NCBI RefSeq assembly: GCF_017654505.1
Contig: NC_054560.1
Coordinates: forward strand, 790,389-854,388
Direction: 5' to 3'
Length of the DNA stretch: 64,000 bases
DNA from: Polyodon spathula
Lineage: Eukaryota > Chordata > Actinopteri > Acipenseriformes > Polyodontidae
A program made the translations under genes and the position numbers. Below are positions 45,463-60,810 of this stretch, one piece after another. The notes under the pieces are model-generated. The model saw only the letters and a program-made list of their open reading frames with translations. It was not told the origin of the DNA and made no database searches. How positions within the stretch are numbered: the first letter of the stretch is position 1; every line of letters begins with the position of its first letter.

Positions 45463-46654
45463 TGTAACGATCACTCTGCACAACTGAGAAGCAGTTGTAC
45501 TGTCCTCCCTAAGGAGATATTACTGGCCCAATATCTATAACTAACTAGGTCAGCAAGAGTGACAGACAGCAAAAGCAAGGACGTCAGTGGTGTCAATTTC
45601 ATGAAAACATGGTTTATTGTTGTAAACTATAATGTAATAAATGAAATATAATGCTAACAACTTATTGCAGATAACAGTTTGTTAAGTGGAAGGTACAGGT
45701 GAGTAAGAAAGTAAAGTGAACTAAACAAACATCCAAACAAACTAACACTAAAGGAAATGAATGCAGTATCCGGTCGGCCTCCAATAAACCCCCCCACACA
45801 CAAACACAACACCAATACAAAACCAACACACGGACAGGCAAAAGAGACGAAGGTGAATGAATAAGTATACAGGGAAAACAATTACAAAGACAGTCTTGAT
45901 GGCAATGGATGATAAATAAAATTTAGGCCTAACAAGTCCAGTGAAGCAATGCAGATGAAATCCAAAGTAACAAAAGAACAAAACCAGAACTACAGGATCC
46001 AAAGTATCAAAGTAAAGTAGAAAAAACCAGCAAACAGAAAAGGAATAATCTCACCAGCAAATAATGAAGTCCTGAATAGAGTCCTGTACCGATGATGGTG
46101 GATGAAGGTTGATGAAAAAATAACGATTGTTGAAAATGGTGAGTCTGTTGAGTAGTACCGGGTTGAGTGGTGAACAGCCGTTTGGAAAATATCAGGAACA
46201 AAATGGAGACTGTACACACTAACAAAAACAACCCCTAAACAGACCTTGAACAGCAACTAAACTTAAACAAGCAACAGTGTAAACACAAAAGAAAGGTTTA
46301 GACAAAGTGCAAGATTCTGAAAAGAGGAAATGGATGCACCAGTAGTTATCTAAATTAGTTAAAGTTACTCTGTTAATTAAGGAATATGCTGTTTGTTTAT
46401 AATGTATTCCTAAAGAGAAAGTGGAGTCCCCCCTGGCCTAGCCAGCCGGCTTTAATACTGGTACTGGCTTCCAAGGAGCTCCGAGATTGGAGGAGCGGAT
46501 ATCTGAATGAGCCAATGGGGGGAGAGGGTGAACAGAGGGTGAAAGCAAGGAATTATGGGAATTTGACTTTTAACCTGGCCAGGCTACTGTCCCTAATTAA
46601 AGGGACAGGTGGGTGAAACTTACACCCACTTCATGGAGCAAGTGAATTGCTACA
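45463..46654 (-). mobile_element. Solo LTR with 4-bp target duplication CCTT
   Basis: 1192 bp. On the minus strand it starts TGTAGCAATTCACTTGCTCC and ends GATCGTTACA. It is flanked by CCTT at 45459-45462 and CCTT at 46655-46658. The orientation is supported by an AATAAACC signal (minus strand) near 45612 and by a second copy of the LTR start at 57411. Minus-strand frames of 74-88 codons are not genes. Confidence 0.78.
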
Positions 46655-46897
46655 CCTTACCTGGAGCGCTGTATCTGGAGCATTATCTGAGATTATACAG
46701 CAACCAGACAATGCTCTCTCATGGTTTTCCTATGGGGATCAGCCATCCTGTTATTAATTAACGGCAAAAAGTGGACTACAATGCAATAATGACCGTGGTG
46801 TGTTCCGCTGTAACAATGGAACTCCCTCTTTAAATAATCACTCCAATGATATTACTGAGTTTGGAGTTTTTACCTCCATGCCACACCCATGCTCTTA

Positions 46898-48479
<1,582 letters not shown>

Positions 48480-50430
48480 GCTTTGGGTTTCAGTTGTCTT
48501 GTCAGGAGACACATTAAAAGTCCCTTGGGTCGACATTGTCAACACGTTTTAGAATTTTGACTGTTGGAATCAGATTGCTGCGTGGTCTTCTTTCTTCAAG
48601 ACTGAATAGATTAAATTCTTTTAGCCTGTCTGCATATGACTTTTAAACCCGGAATAATTCATGTCACTGTTCTTTGCACTCTTTCTAGAGCAGCAATATC
48701 CTTTTTGCAATGAGGTGACCATAACTGAACACAATATTCTAGATGAGGTCTCACTAATTCATTGTGAAGTTTTAACATTTCTTCCCTTGATTTAAATTCA
48801 ATACTTTTCACTATATATCTGAGCATCTTATTGGCCTTTTTTTATAGCTTCCCCACATTGTCTAGATGAAGACATTTCTGAGTCAACAAAAACTCCTAGG
48901 TCTTTTTCATAGATTCCTTCTCCAATTTCAGTATTTCCCATATGATATTTATAAAGCACATTTTTATTTCCTGTGTGCAGTACCTTACTTTGTTTTCTAT
49001 TAAATGTCATTTACCATGTGTCTGCCCAGTTCTGAATCTTGTCTAGATCATTTTGAATGACCTTTGCTGTTGCAACAGTGTTTGCCACTCCTCCTATTTT
49101 TGTGTCGTCTGCAAATTTAACAAGTTTGCTTACTATACCAGAATCGAAATCATTAAAATGTAGATTAGGAATAGCAGAATTGAGTGGTTACCACACTCCA
49201 TTCTGAGGTTTCTCCTCTAATCAGTACTTTCTGTTTTCTACATGTTAACCACTCCCTAATCCATGTGCATGCATTTCCTTGAATCCCTACTGCGTTCAGT
49301 TTGAGAATTCATCTTTTGTGCAGGACTTTGTCAAAAGCTTTCTGGAAATCTAAATAAACCATGTCATATGCTTTGCAATTCACTATGTAACACAATTTTT
49401 GTTCCTGGGTAGTAAGTGTTATTTCCTAATTGCTTATGCCTCGAAAGTATAGAAAATGGCTATTATTCCCCACAAACTTTGCTTTTGTGACCAGGACAGT
49501 GATATTTCAAAATATCACTATTTCCAATGGGAAAACGGACAAATGTGTGTCTTTTCGTTCACATAAAGTCAGAAAAAAACAACATATGAATCCAAATTAA
49601 CATGCATTTATACTAAAGTAATACAAAAATGACTACAAAAGATTTAGAAGTGATTAGTTTTGAGATTTAAGATTATACTGTAAATACATTCATATGTTGT
49701 TTTTTTCTGACTTTATATGAACAAAAAGACACACATTTGCTCGTTTTCCCATTGGAAATAGTGATATTTTGAAATATGACTGTCCTAGTCACAAAAGCAA
49801 AGTTTGTGGGGAATAATAGCTATTTTCTATACTTTTGAGGCATAAGCAATTAGGAAATAACACTTACTACCCAGGAACAAAAAAAAAAAAAAAAATTGTT
49901 ACACAGTGTTATCCATTGTCAATGTTCAATCCTCAAAAAAATCAAGCAGGTTAATTAGACACGATCTCCCTTTCCTACAACCATGTTGACTGTCTCCCAG
50001 GATACTGTTACCATATAGGTAATTTTCCATTTTGGATCTTCTTATAGTTTCCATAAGTTTTCATATAAGTCAGGCAGTTACCTGGTTCAGTTTTGTCTCC
50101 CTTTTTGTGGATCTGTATTACGTTTGCAATTCTTCAGTCTGTTGGTACAAGCCCTGTCTCAAGAGACTGTTGCATGATCTTGGTTAGCGGCTTGTAAATA
50201 ACTTTCTTTGAGTTCTATTGGGAGGATCTCATCTGGCTCAGGGGATTTGTTTATTTTAAGAGCTCCTAGTCCCTTTAACACTTCTGCCTCGGTTATGATA
50301 AAGTTATTTAAAACTGGATAGGAACGGGTTAACATGTGGGGCATGCTGTCCGTATCCTCCTTTGTAAAAACTTGTGAAAAGTAACCATTTTATATTTGCT
50401 ATTTTTTTTCTCTTCATCTATGATTTTGCC
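48480..50430 (-). pseudogene. CR1 LINE, minus strand, interrupted by a foldback element
   Basis: Read from right to left: an RT part with LGALKINKSPEPDEILPIEL (50300-50160), DFQKAFDKVLHKR (about 49360-49320), WIREWLTCRKQKVLIRGETS, then YHMGNTEIGEGIYEKDLGVF and CGEAIKK (48960-48840), and the C-terminal part down to about 48480. The FQKAFD and KDLGV.VD motifs are CR1-type. The 5' part is missing, there are many stops, and a 528-bp element sits at 49381-49908. Confidence 0.88.
49381..49908. mobile_element. 528-bp foldback (long-TIR) element
   Basis: Left arm 49381-49592 and right arm 49688-49908 are inverted copies at roughly 90-95% by eye, separated by about 95 bp. Both ends read CACTRTGTAACA. 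An A run of about 17 lies in the right arm, with a shorter T run in the left. The flanks share only TT, and the interrupted CR1 sequence resumes directly. The RNA or single strand would fold into one long hairpin. There is no coding capacity. The CACT ends recall CACTA-type elements, but the class is not proved. Confidence 0.85.
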
Positions 50431-50852
50431 CAGGTGCAATTATTTATACATGCTCTAAAGAAAAGGCAGCAGAGATTTGAAAACGATATTTCACTTTTGC
50501 ATTGCTGCTCTACAAACTCGTTTTCTTTTTCACAGTCTATCGGCAGAAAATAATTCTTAAGGTGGAACACTGTACAGTACTGTAGATACTTTCTGGTTGA
50601 ATTGTGCTGTTATAATTACTGTTTTAAAATGTTACATTGCTTAAATATGCATTTATATGGAAATGAATGATTTTTCTAATATATTTTCTCTGTATACAAT
50701 CAGTATTAGTTCGGTAAAAACATTAGACTTGGTGTTGACAATTTTACCAGATGAGAGCGAGATGCTACCCCCTTTTATTTGAATTTATTTGTGATTATCT
50801 GTGTAAACATGTTATTTAAAGCTGCTACATATTTCTACTTTCGACATTCACA

Positions 50853-51570
50853 GGAATGTGCTTATTTGGGGAGATATTGAAATTGGAGAAGGAATCTATG
50901 AAAAAGACCTAGGAGTTTTTGTTGACTCAGAAATGTCTTCATCTAGACAATGTGGGGAAGCTATAAAAAAGGCTAACAAGATGCTCGGATACATTGTGAA
51001 AAGTGTTGAATTTAAATCAAGGGAAGTAATGTTAAAACTGTACAATGCACTAGTAAGACCTCATCTTGAATATTGTGTTCAGTTCTGGTCACCTCGCTAT
51101 AAAAAAGATATTGCTGCTCTAGAAAGAGTGCAAAGAAGAGCGACCAGAATTATTCCGGGCTTAAAAGGCATGTCATATGCAGACAGGCTAAAAGAATTGA
51201 ATCTGTTCAGTCTTGAACAAAGAAGACTACGTGGCGACCTAATTCAAGCATTCAAAATTCTAAAAGGTATTGACAGTGTCGACCCAAGGGACTTTTTCAG
51301 CCTGAAAAAAGAAACAAGGACCAGGGGTCACAAATGGAGTTTAGAAAAAGGGGCATTCAGAACAGAAAATAGGAGACACTTTTTTACACAGAGAATTGTG
51401 AGGGTCTGGAATCAACTCCCCAGTAATGTTGTTGAAGCTGACACCCTGGGATCCTTCAAGAAGCTGCTTGATGAGATTTTGGGATCAATAAGCTACTAAC
51501 AACCAAACGAGCAAGATGGGCCGAATGGCCTCCTCTCGTTTGTAAACTTTCTTATGTTCTTATGTTCTTA
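50853..51570 (+). mobile_element. Young CR1 LINE 3' end with open ORF2 segment
   Basis: Truncated at about 50853, then 213 codons of ORF2 remain open (50858-51499), from IGEGIYEKDLGVFVDSEMSS to DEILGSISY, including RPHLEYCVQFWSP and ERVQRRATRIIPGL. This is the region after the RT active site. The 3' UTR has CGAGCAAGATGGGCCGAATG and a CTTATGTT tail. It differs from 33321-33751 by two bases in the shared part. The ATG at 50858 is not the real start. Confidence 0.93.
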
Positions 51571-52370
51571 TTTAGCAGTTCATGCTCATTGGTTTATATT
51601 TGATACAAAGTGTCATTGTGGAAAGCAGGAGAAATGTGTCAAACTTCACTCGAGGTGGTGAGTGTATCAAATCCGGTGAGATGTATTCAATAGACGCTCT
51701 ACAAAAAGAGTTAAACTGCGTTCTTACCCCAGATTTATTTTTTAAAGCCCATGCAATACATTTTCTTTTTCAATCATCTGAAATGAGTAGTCTATTGTCC
51801 ATAGCTGCTACTGTAAACCGATTTAACACACATGTTGTACCGCTATTTGTTTAAGTAGCTGTAGTTACAGTGCGTATCGATAAAATGTTTACTTAACTGG
51901 GGTATCGGAAGCTGGCAGCAGAGCAATTCGAGACACTAAAACATCAATCTTTCAGAGAAAACGAGACCGTAACACCACACACAGTAATACTATAAAATGA
52001 GATTTGTGGAACGACATTTTCTAGTTTGCTATAAACCAGTGCTATGCTTTAAAAATACTTGCATTGCACATTTTGTATAATTTATTTTAAGAATAAGAAC
52101 AACATTGACAAAGCGTAGCACGCTATCGCATTGTAAATTGGCACAATTACTGTTTTTTCTCATTTCAACATTGTCAAAAGCATGTATTGTGAGTGTGCTT
52201 ATCTTAGAAAATGAGAAGTCACCAAGAGAGAAAGTAATGGCAGGATACCAAGCTGTACTGGAGAACAGCTACAAAAATAAACAATTATACAAGAAGGGCA
52301 TCATACCTGCTCTGTTTGCGGGGAAAAGCAGCTGGTGATTGGCCAGCTGCAGATCTCTAACCAGCAGATG
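51571..52370. other. Intron sequence, no gene recognised
   Basis: AT-rich intron of fer1l6 with no supported feature. Confidence 0.5.
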
Positions 52371-52374
52371 GGTG

Positions 52375-52943
52375 TGTCACAGCGGAGCGTCTTGTGATAA
52401 AAGAGGGGTCAGCTAATAGGACCTCAGGGCTGCTAAAGGGCAGAGGACCTTCCACGTTACCCAGACAACAGAGTCTTTAAAAGTCCGAATCGTCCAGTCA
52501 CTGTACGTATAACTGGGATCAGATCTCTGCGAGTAAGAAGCCAAATCCACCGCGTGTCTTAAGCTTTGTAGAGAAAGAGCCAAAACTGCGTATGGCCGTG
52601 TGTGTAACCGAGGTCGGGGTTTAACTGTTATTGAAGACTCCAAACCCACTGGCAAATGTGTGTGTAACTGGGGGTTTGCTGAATTGTATAAGGAATAAGG
52701 ATTAGTTTAAATAAGTATATAAGTATTGGAGCGAGTATGTAAGCGCAACCTCTATTGATTAGTGCAGTCGTGTTTGCCATCTTTACAGCAACTTTTGTTT
52801 GGAGTTTTATTTCCAGTGTTTTATTTAGCTTCTTGTAGATTTGCTGCAAGTCTGCTGTGAGCTAGCATTGTTTATAGCGCTGTGCGGTTCCCATACACAT
52901 TCTGCGCCAGTCTGTCAAGAGATAACCCATGACCCCTATCACA
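52375..52943 (+). mobile_element. Possible solo LTR
   Basis: It starts TGTCACAGCGGAGCG and ends CCCCTATCACA. It has a TATA-like GTATATAAGTATTGG near 52716. Flanks GGGTG (52370-52374) and GGGTC (52944-52948) differ at one base, so the target duplication is imperfect. No coding content was recognised. Confidence 0.45.
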
Positions 52944-53205
52944 GGGTCATTTTAAATTAGAAGTGCTTCCTCATAAGAAACCATTTTTAAAAGCTTTGAA
53001 GTCAACATGCTGATTAAATAATTTCAATCTCCAAATCAACTAGCTGCAATGTTACTCAGACATGATTTGCCACAACCGGCCATGGCAACAATAAGGGTAC
53101 CAGCAAAATAATCAATAATTGTGTCCTCTTGGTTTAAATTTTATTTTGGCACAAACAACAAAATGATTGAACCGACTCACAACCCTATCTCGAAATCATA
53201 ATCAA

Positions 53206-53381
<176 letters not shown>

Positions 53382-54000
53382 CTACGTATTAGAAGAAAAG
53401 TGCATTGTTTTATTAGTTCAATATACAAATAACCACAATAAGTGCAGTCTATTTCTACAAATCTGGCGATTCCAGTAGAATGGCCTGGATCTGTGATCTG
53501 CTGTGATCTGGCACAAATGAACCCTGATTTTAGGGATACCAAGATATGTAGTACACAAGATTTTAACTGTTTAACAGGCACTAAATATTGCAAATTCCCA
53601 GGGTGCAATGAAGGCAACAGACAGTCAGTAAGCCTTCCACATTACACTGTAAACTACTTGCTGTGAACTGAATGGCACCTTTTAAGATGGGCAAGGCCTT
53701 GTCAAGACAAAAATACTGGTGAATTCATTAAAAAATAATACAAAAATGTACCTTTCAATTGAATATTAGACATTGCCTCACATGTATTGAATTAATAAGC
53801 AGTACACAATGCAATGTTTTGTAAGATTAAAGATTGAAAAAAAAAAAAAGTTATTTGCACATGTAGTCAGGAATTAGGAACCATTTACCTGTCTCCAGTA
53901 TTCCAGGTGACCCATTATCATGGGGCACACCCCAGGCAGGGAAGGGGAGGGGACTGGAGTGTCCGGGTGAGTTTGCCGGAGACAACAATGATGACAGCAG
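53382..54000. other. Intron sequence, no gene recognised
   Basis: Only an A run (53838-53849) stands out. Confidence 0.5.
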
Positions 54001-54900
54001 ACATACAGAGTTCCTTAAAAAGCGGTCTAGCAAATCCTGCAGATCTGTACTCAATTAGTCCTGATTGCAGCGTACCAAACAGCTTCCTGAAAATTGGTTT
54101 AGCTGGCCTGAACAGGTGGAACAAGTTAGACCGATAATGAGGACTAACCCATAATAATCCATTGCAAATGCGGATGGAAATTCACACTATAAAGTGTAAA
54201 GACACTCTCTGGCATTTCCGTGTACATTGTCATTACTAGCCTTTCATAAAAAAATAAATACATCGAAGATACTGAACAGGCAAAAAAGTAAGAAATATGA
54301 AAAGGTATGAAAAAAGCAAATAATAAATCTATTAATTATAAAACGATAAAAGTGCTTTTATTACATTAGGTGTGATTCTGGCAAATACGTTTAAGTAAAA
54401 GTACAACTATATTCAAAATATAACTAACCTCCTGCATGTGTTTTTATGCACATTCCGACACGGATCATACTCGCATTTTAACTTGCCGGTAGCCTGCTGC
54501 TGACACTGAACGCTAAATTCTAAATGTGTTGTTTATATTTAATAATCTCCTTTCTGCTTCGGAACTGCTCTGTACTTTTCCACGCCTGTACTTCGACCAC
54601 TCGCTGTCGCTGGGAAGACTGCCTCGTTTAACTGCGAATTACTCTTATACTTCATAGTACTAAGTTAGTCCTCCTGAACAGGATCATTTAACATCCGATT
54701 TGCTACTGCAATCAGGATCTTGTTTAGTCCGATTTAGCGGATGATCCACCTGTGGTGATTATCTTCTGGTACACTGCAATCGGGATTAGCGTGTCTAGTA
54801 ATTTTAGTCCAATCAAGTGGACTAAACCTGCTTAATCCGCTAGTTAGACGCATCAAGTGGACTAATTTTGGTATGCTGTAATCGACCACGAGTTGGAAAG
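54000..54900. repeat. DNA-transposon-like repeat with subterminal motifs
   Basis: The left side has CCTGATTGCAGCGTACCAAA (54060-54079). The right side has the inverted form GGTACACTGCAATCGGGATT (54767-54786), plus GGTATGCTGTAATCGACCA (54871) and CTACTGCAATCAGGATC (54705). TTAGTCC or its complement recurs at least six times. Clustered subterminal motifs of this kind occur in hAT- and Harbinger-like non-autonomous elements. Exact ends were not found. Confidence 0.5.
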
Positions 54901-55732
54901 GAAACTGAATTCTCGCTGATTTGTTATTGTCAGCTAGGACAGCTAGCAATGTTATTTTTTAGTTACTTTAAATAATACTCGTGTTATTTATTAAAGAAAT
55001 GACACATTATTTATATACTGTGTTATATTACAGACACGTGGAGTTAAAAAGTTATTGCTATTAGACATGTACATAGTATTGGTAGGGTCAGTTTAATACA
55101 CCATCGCTTTATAGTGCGACTATTAAAAATGTCAGTTTTCGTTAAGTTATTATTGTGATTTCCTAGTTAAATGTTAAACATTCGGTTGCCACATGTTCAG
55201 GGCAGTCTGTAATACAATATAGAAGGGCTGGGAAAGCGAGTGTATACAGCGTCCCGGTACGATGTAAACTCAATTCTCCACGATTTGTTATTGTTTCAGA
55301 TTTGGAAACTAACCCTCGTCGTCAGAAAGATTGAGTGCCTCATTCATATATGCACAACACAACTAGGGGTGTGTATTGGGACTGAGGATCTGTATTGCAA
55401 TATATTGCAATACTGAAGACAATATTGCAATATGTATTGCGATACATATTGGAATTCAACCCCAAATGATCCTGATGTTGATGTTTAAGAAATAAATCTA
55501 CATATATAAACTGTACTTTTTGTCATTTTTATGGAATTTAAAGTATCAGAATGTAATATGACAAATTAAACTCTCATTGTGAAATTTGAAAAATAGAAAA
55601 ACAGTGCTAATTTGAAAGCTATTTCAAATTCTGTAAAAACATTGATTTTAAATGTAATTAAATGATTATTTTAAAAAATAATCTCTTTTAATTTTATATT
55701 AAGCATGTTTTTCAAAAGTGCATCCTATGATT

Positions 55733-55932
55733 GTGGGAGGCTGTGTGGTCCAGTGGTTAATGAAAGGGGCTTGTAACCAGGAGGTTCCCGGCTCAGCCAC
55801 TGACTCACATTGTGACCCTGAATCACTTAACCTCCTTGTGCTTTCAGGACTCTGCCGCTGATGCATAGTTCACACACCCTAGTCTCTGTAAGTCACCTTG
55901 GATAAAGGTATCTGCTAAATAAATAAATAATA
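55733..55932 (+). mobile_element. tRNA-derived SINE
   Basis: The head has a Pol III A box (TGGTCCAGTGG) and a B box-like GGTTCCCGGCTC. The body follows with TGACTCACATTGTGACCCTG, and the tail, GTAAGTCACCTTGGATAAAG with TCTGCTAAATAAATAAATAA, is shared by many fish SINEs and L2-type LINEs. Confidence 0.85.
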
Positions 55933-56005
55933 ATAAACGTGGGTTTAAAGCTGCTTTATATAATCGGTCAGTACAGAGAGTAAAACGACTGACCTTGCTT
56001 TTAAG

Positions 56006-56006
<1 letters not shown>

Positions 56007-56058
<52 letters not shown>
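56007..56058. repeat. (AT)n microsatellite
   Basis: About 26 AT dinucleotides next to the dispersed repeat. Confidence 0.95.
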
Positions 56059-56060
<2 letters not shown>

Positions 56061-57020
56061 CAAAAGCATAAATAAGTGTGACACATTTATTTAAAATAAA
56101 ATAAATATACTTGTAAGTAATGTTCTGAACTATTTATTTCTATATCTGCTTTGCTGGGGTTTTTCTCACAAACTTACAGAACCCGAACCACTTTTTTTTT
56201 TTTTTTTATCTGATGAGATCAAATGCGGTAGAGCCAGGGGAAAAAAAGATATTCAGAATATATTGTAAAATTACATTGTCCAGAACTGTCGGCTTTAAAA
56301 ATAAATGTAAAAACAATTACAATTGCACTGATACAGTTCTTAAATTGGTGATGAATAGTAATATACTACAGAGCATTGTTCTGATTGAAGCTCTGCATGG
56401 AGATGACCTCATAATCAAAAGGAATGGAAAACAGCATGCACGATAAAAATAGCTAACAAATAACCAAACCACCAGAGACAACATTTACCTGCTAGATGCT
56501 TTCAAAACAAGCCCAATTTGGCTGGAAAAACAGCAATCTGGCAGCACTGATCAAGGGGGAGTAGCCTAAAAGTTGCATGCGAGACGCACGCATTACCTGT
56601 TAAATGTTACCTCAAGTTCAGTGTACAAATAAAACATGAATTCGTATAATATTTTAAGAAAAATCAATATTTTAATTGGTGTTCCGGTTCTTTAAGATGT
56701 AAGACTATACCACTGAATTTAAGGTTGGTGGTACCATCAGCATAATTTATTTCAGCCTTGCATAAACAACATACTGCAGTGTTTGATGCTATGCAGCCAT
56801 CCTTTTATATTGTTTTATTAGGAAATGATTCCACACATGTGACTTTAAGCAATTGAAAGTCTGTGTGCTTCTGCCATATTTTCTTCTGTGTTAGTGCTGC
56901 TCGCATTACGAGTTCTCGCGGGAAGTGATTATCTCGAGATAATAGCTGAATATTTTCCTGTAGACGTTTCCCTGAATTAGCTAAATAAAAAAATACCAGT
57001 ACTGTTGTTCAAATACCAGT

Positions 57021-57345
57021 TATCGTATTGCCTGATAAACATCGCAATATACTGGTATATGGGTATTATCGTATTGCCTGATAAACATCGCAATATACCG
57101 GTATATTGGTATTATAGTATTGCCTGATAAATGTCGCAATATACCGGTATATTGGTATTATAGTATTGCCTGATAAATGTCGCAATATACCGGTATATTG
57201 GTATTATTGTATTGCCTGATAAATGTCGCAATATACCGGTATATTGGTATTATAGTATTGCCTGATAAATGTCGCAATATACCGGTATATTGGTATTATA
57301 GTATTGCCTGATAAATATCGCAATATACCGGTATATCGGTATTGT
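57021..57345. repeat. 46-bp tandem repeat with ATACCGGTAT palindrome
   Basis: Seven units of 46 bp: GTATTGCCTGATAAATGTCG, CAATATACCGGTATATTGGT and ATTATA. Each unit holds a palindrome around ACCGGT flanked by AATAT/ATATT. The first unit is more diverged. Confidence 0.93.
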
Positions 57346-57410
57346 TGCAAACACAATGCAACACATTTTATCCAGTTCCACTGGTGCACTTACTGATTAA
57401 AGTTACACAG

Positions 57411-57545
57411 TGTAGCAATTCACATGCTCCATAAAGTGGGTATAAGTTTAACCCACATGTCCCTTTTATTAGGGTCAGTAGCCTGGCTAGGTTAAAACTC
57501 AATTTCCCATAGTTTCTTGCTATCACCCACTGTGGTGTGCTTGCT
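57411..57545 (+). mobile_element. LTR fragment, same family as 45463-46654
   Basis: TGTAGCAATTCACATGCTCC, AAGTGGGTATAAGTTTAACC and GTAGCCTGGCTAGGTTAAAA match the start of the solo LTR on the minus strand at 46654-46540. The rest is missing. Confidence 0.75.
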
Positions 57546-57908
57546 GTTATGTGTGATGCCGTAAGTGAATGGTGCTGTGTACGACAGACATGCCATCTTA
57601 AGTATTATGCAGTGCACTGCACAATAAACAAGCTCAGCGGTTAATATAGCACTGTTTCATGTCACAAAGACTTTTTTTGTTAAACTATCAAACCTATAAA
57701 TATTCTCTTTTAATGTTAGTTTATGGATTTTCTAAACATTTATTTCTAGTTAACTAAACTGAGGCATTTACACATTTTAAATTATGTTACCATTAAACAG
57801 TGATAAAGAAATACAGAAACAGCACAACCAAAAAGTATTACCACAGGGTTGTTTGGGTTGAGTTAGAGGCGCCATGTGTTTGTTTGTTTGTTTTCCAACC
57901 TTAAATTA

Positions 57909-59206
<1,298 letters not shown>

Positions 59207-60187
59207 CTAAAAATAAAATGATGCATTTAAATAGACGGGTATTTTACAGTGTGGGTCAGATCTTTTTATTGTTGTTTAAATAATGAGTTAGCAGTTAAGT
59301 GCTACCAGAGAACAAACAAAAAATATATAGCATGTCTGTTCTGATGTCACAAGTGCATTAACATTCCCATCATCAAATTGGTACCCCTGCCTGTGCTGCC
59401 CCTGGATCTGACAGTAAGCTTAGCTCATTCTACACTCAACAAGCTTATTTGCAGGCATTCTGTACAAATACAATTATATCATTTGAAATTCTTCCCAATC
59501 ACACAGTTTTTCATGTCACGGTTAGCATCTGTTTAATTTTTTTTCTTCATACATATAAGGTTGTAACAGTGTGCCACCAAATAAATAAGCATGGTTTCTA
59601 TAGAAACATGTGGGGTCCCATTCTGATATCATTGGGAAATACCCTTCAAATGCATTTCACGTACATTAGGAATAATCTTTCTTTCAACAGGTTTACTTAT
59701 AGTTGTGTACTGATACTTATATTTTTCTGACACATTTATTAATGTGTTGATTTAAAAACAAGAAAAGCTGCCCTTCCCTTACCTTTACAACTGAGGAGCA
59801 ATCAATGCAATTTGCTTCCACATTGTGTTTTAAAAGCCAATTGGAAACATGTGTTCCTCTCGTCCACGGCGCTTACATTGTTACTGACGTACCGAGCCCA
59901 TAAACTGACAACGAAAATGTGTTGCAAATCTAACTCATTTGTCATGTAAACCTAATATGTGAGTTTTAGTTGGTTTGATCATGACATGTTCTATATTAAA
60001 CAACACTGTCAGATTGGTATTGAATGATATTCAATTCTTGTGTAAACAAGAGAAACCGAGGAAGTGCATTGTATTGTGTTCACTATTTAACACATTTATT
60101 CCATTTAAATAATACCGAACTTCAAATTTGTTAAAGGCAATTGCTGGTAAAATACAATACACATAATAACCATTTCGTGTGATTTGA
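59207..60187. other. Intron sequence, no gene recognised
   Basis: AT-rich. Frame 59449-59730 (93 codons, plus strand) has no supported domain. Confidence 0.5.
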
Positions 60188-60759
60188 ACATTTACAAATT
60201 ATCAAGTTATTTTTGATCAAATTGTGCAAATTATTTTGATCAAATTGCGAAATAGAATATATCAAACAAGCAAAGAACAAAACATAAAGAAGAGACAGCT
60301 TCTCTGGTCTTTGGTCTGCTAGAGGATCTGTGGAGCGCCTTTAACAGTCGGAAAGAATTTCGATTGTCCAATAGTTCATTCCTAATTTGGAGGACATACA
60401 CAAAGAAAACAAATACTCTCTTTATACAGTAGCAGAGCTGATCTGGGACTATGCATGGCTTCATTTTTGTCAATTAAAGAAGTGCTTCTATGTGTGTAAT
60501 GGAGTTGTAAATGCCACAGCAGCAAGCCTTGCAGAAACAAATACCAAATCACTGTGTTTTTCTAAACCTAAATTGTGATTTTTTTTTTTTTTAATGAGCT
60601 CTCATTTCTTTATATGTATCTAATTTGAATGAGCTACTTTAATTTGACCGGTCTCTTATCATCTAAACAATCAAAACAGTGTTTAAAATGAGGCTCAGTA
60701 GACCAGTGGATCTCTCAGTATGGTTTCTTTTGAAAATGTTCATTTACACCAAAGCTTTT

Positions 60760-60810
<51 letters not shown>

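Larger units (their letters stand above)
55370..57345. repeat. Dispersed repeat, copy 2, with SINE and 46-bp array
   Basis: It begins near GGGGTGTGTATTGGGACTGA with several TATTGCAATAT words, and ends in a 46-bp tandem array. Blocks 55610-55720 and 56740-57060 match copy 1 at 38440-39770. A SINE and an AT microsatellite lie inside. It is probably an old non-autonomous DNA transposon; no transposase is seen. Confidence 0.6.

Noticed and set aside
45654..46256. Four hydrophobic minus frames of 74-88 codons
   Set aside because: They lie inside a solo LTR and overlap one another in different frames.
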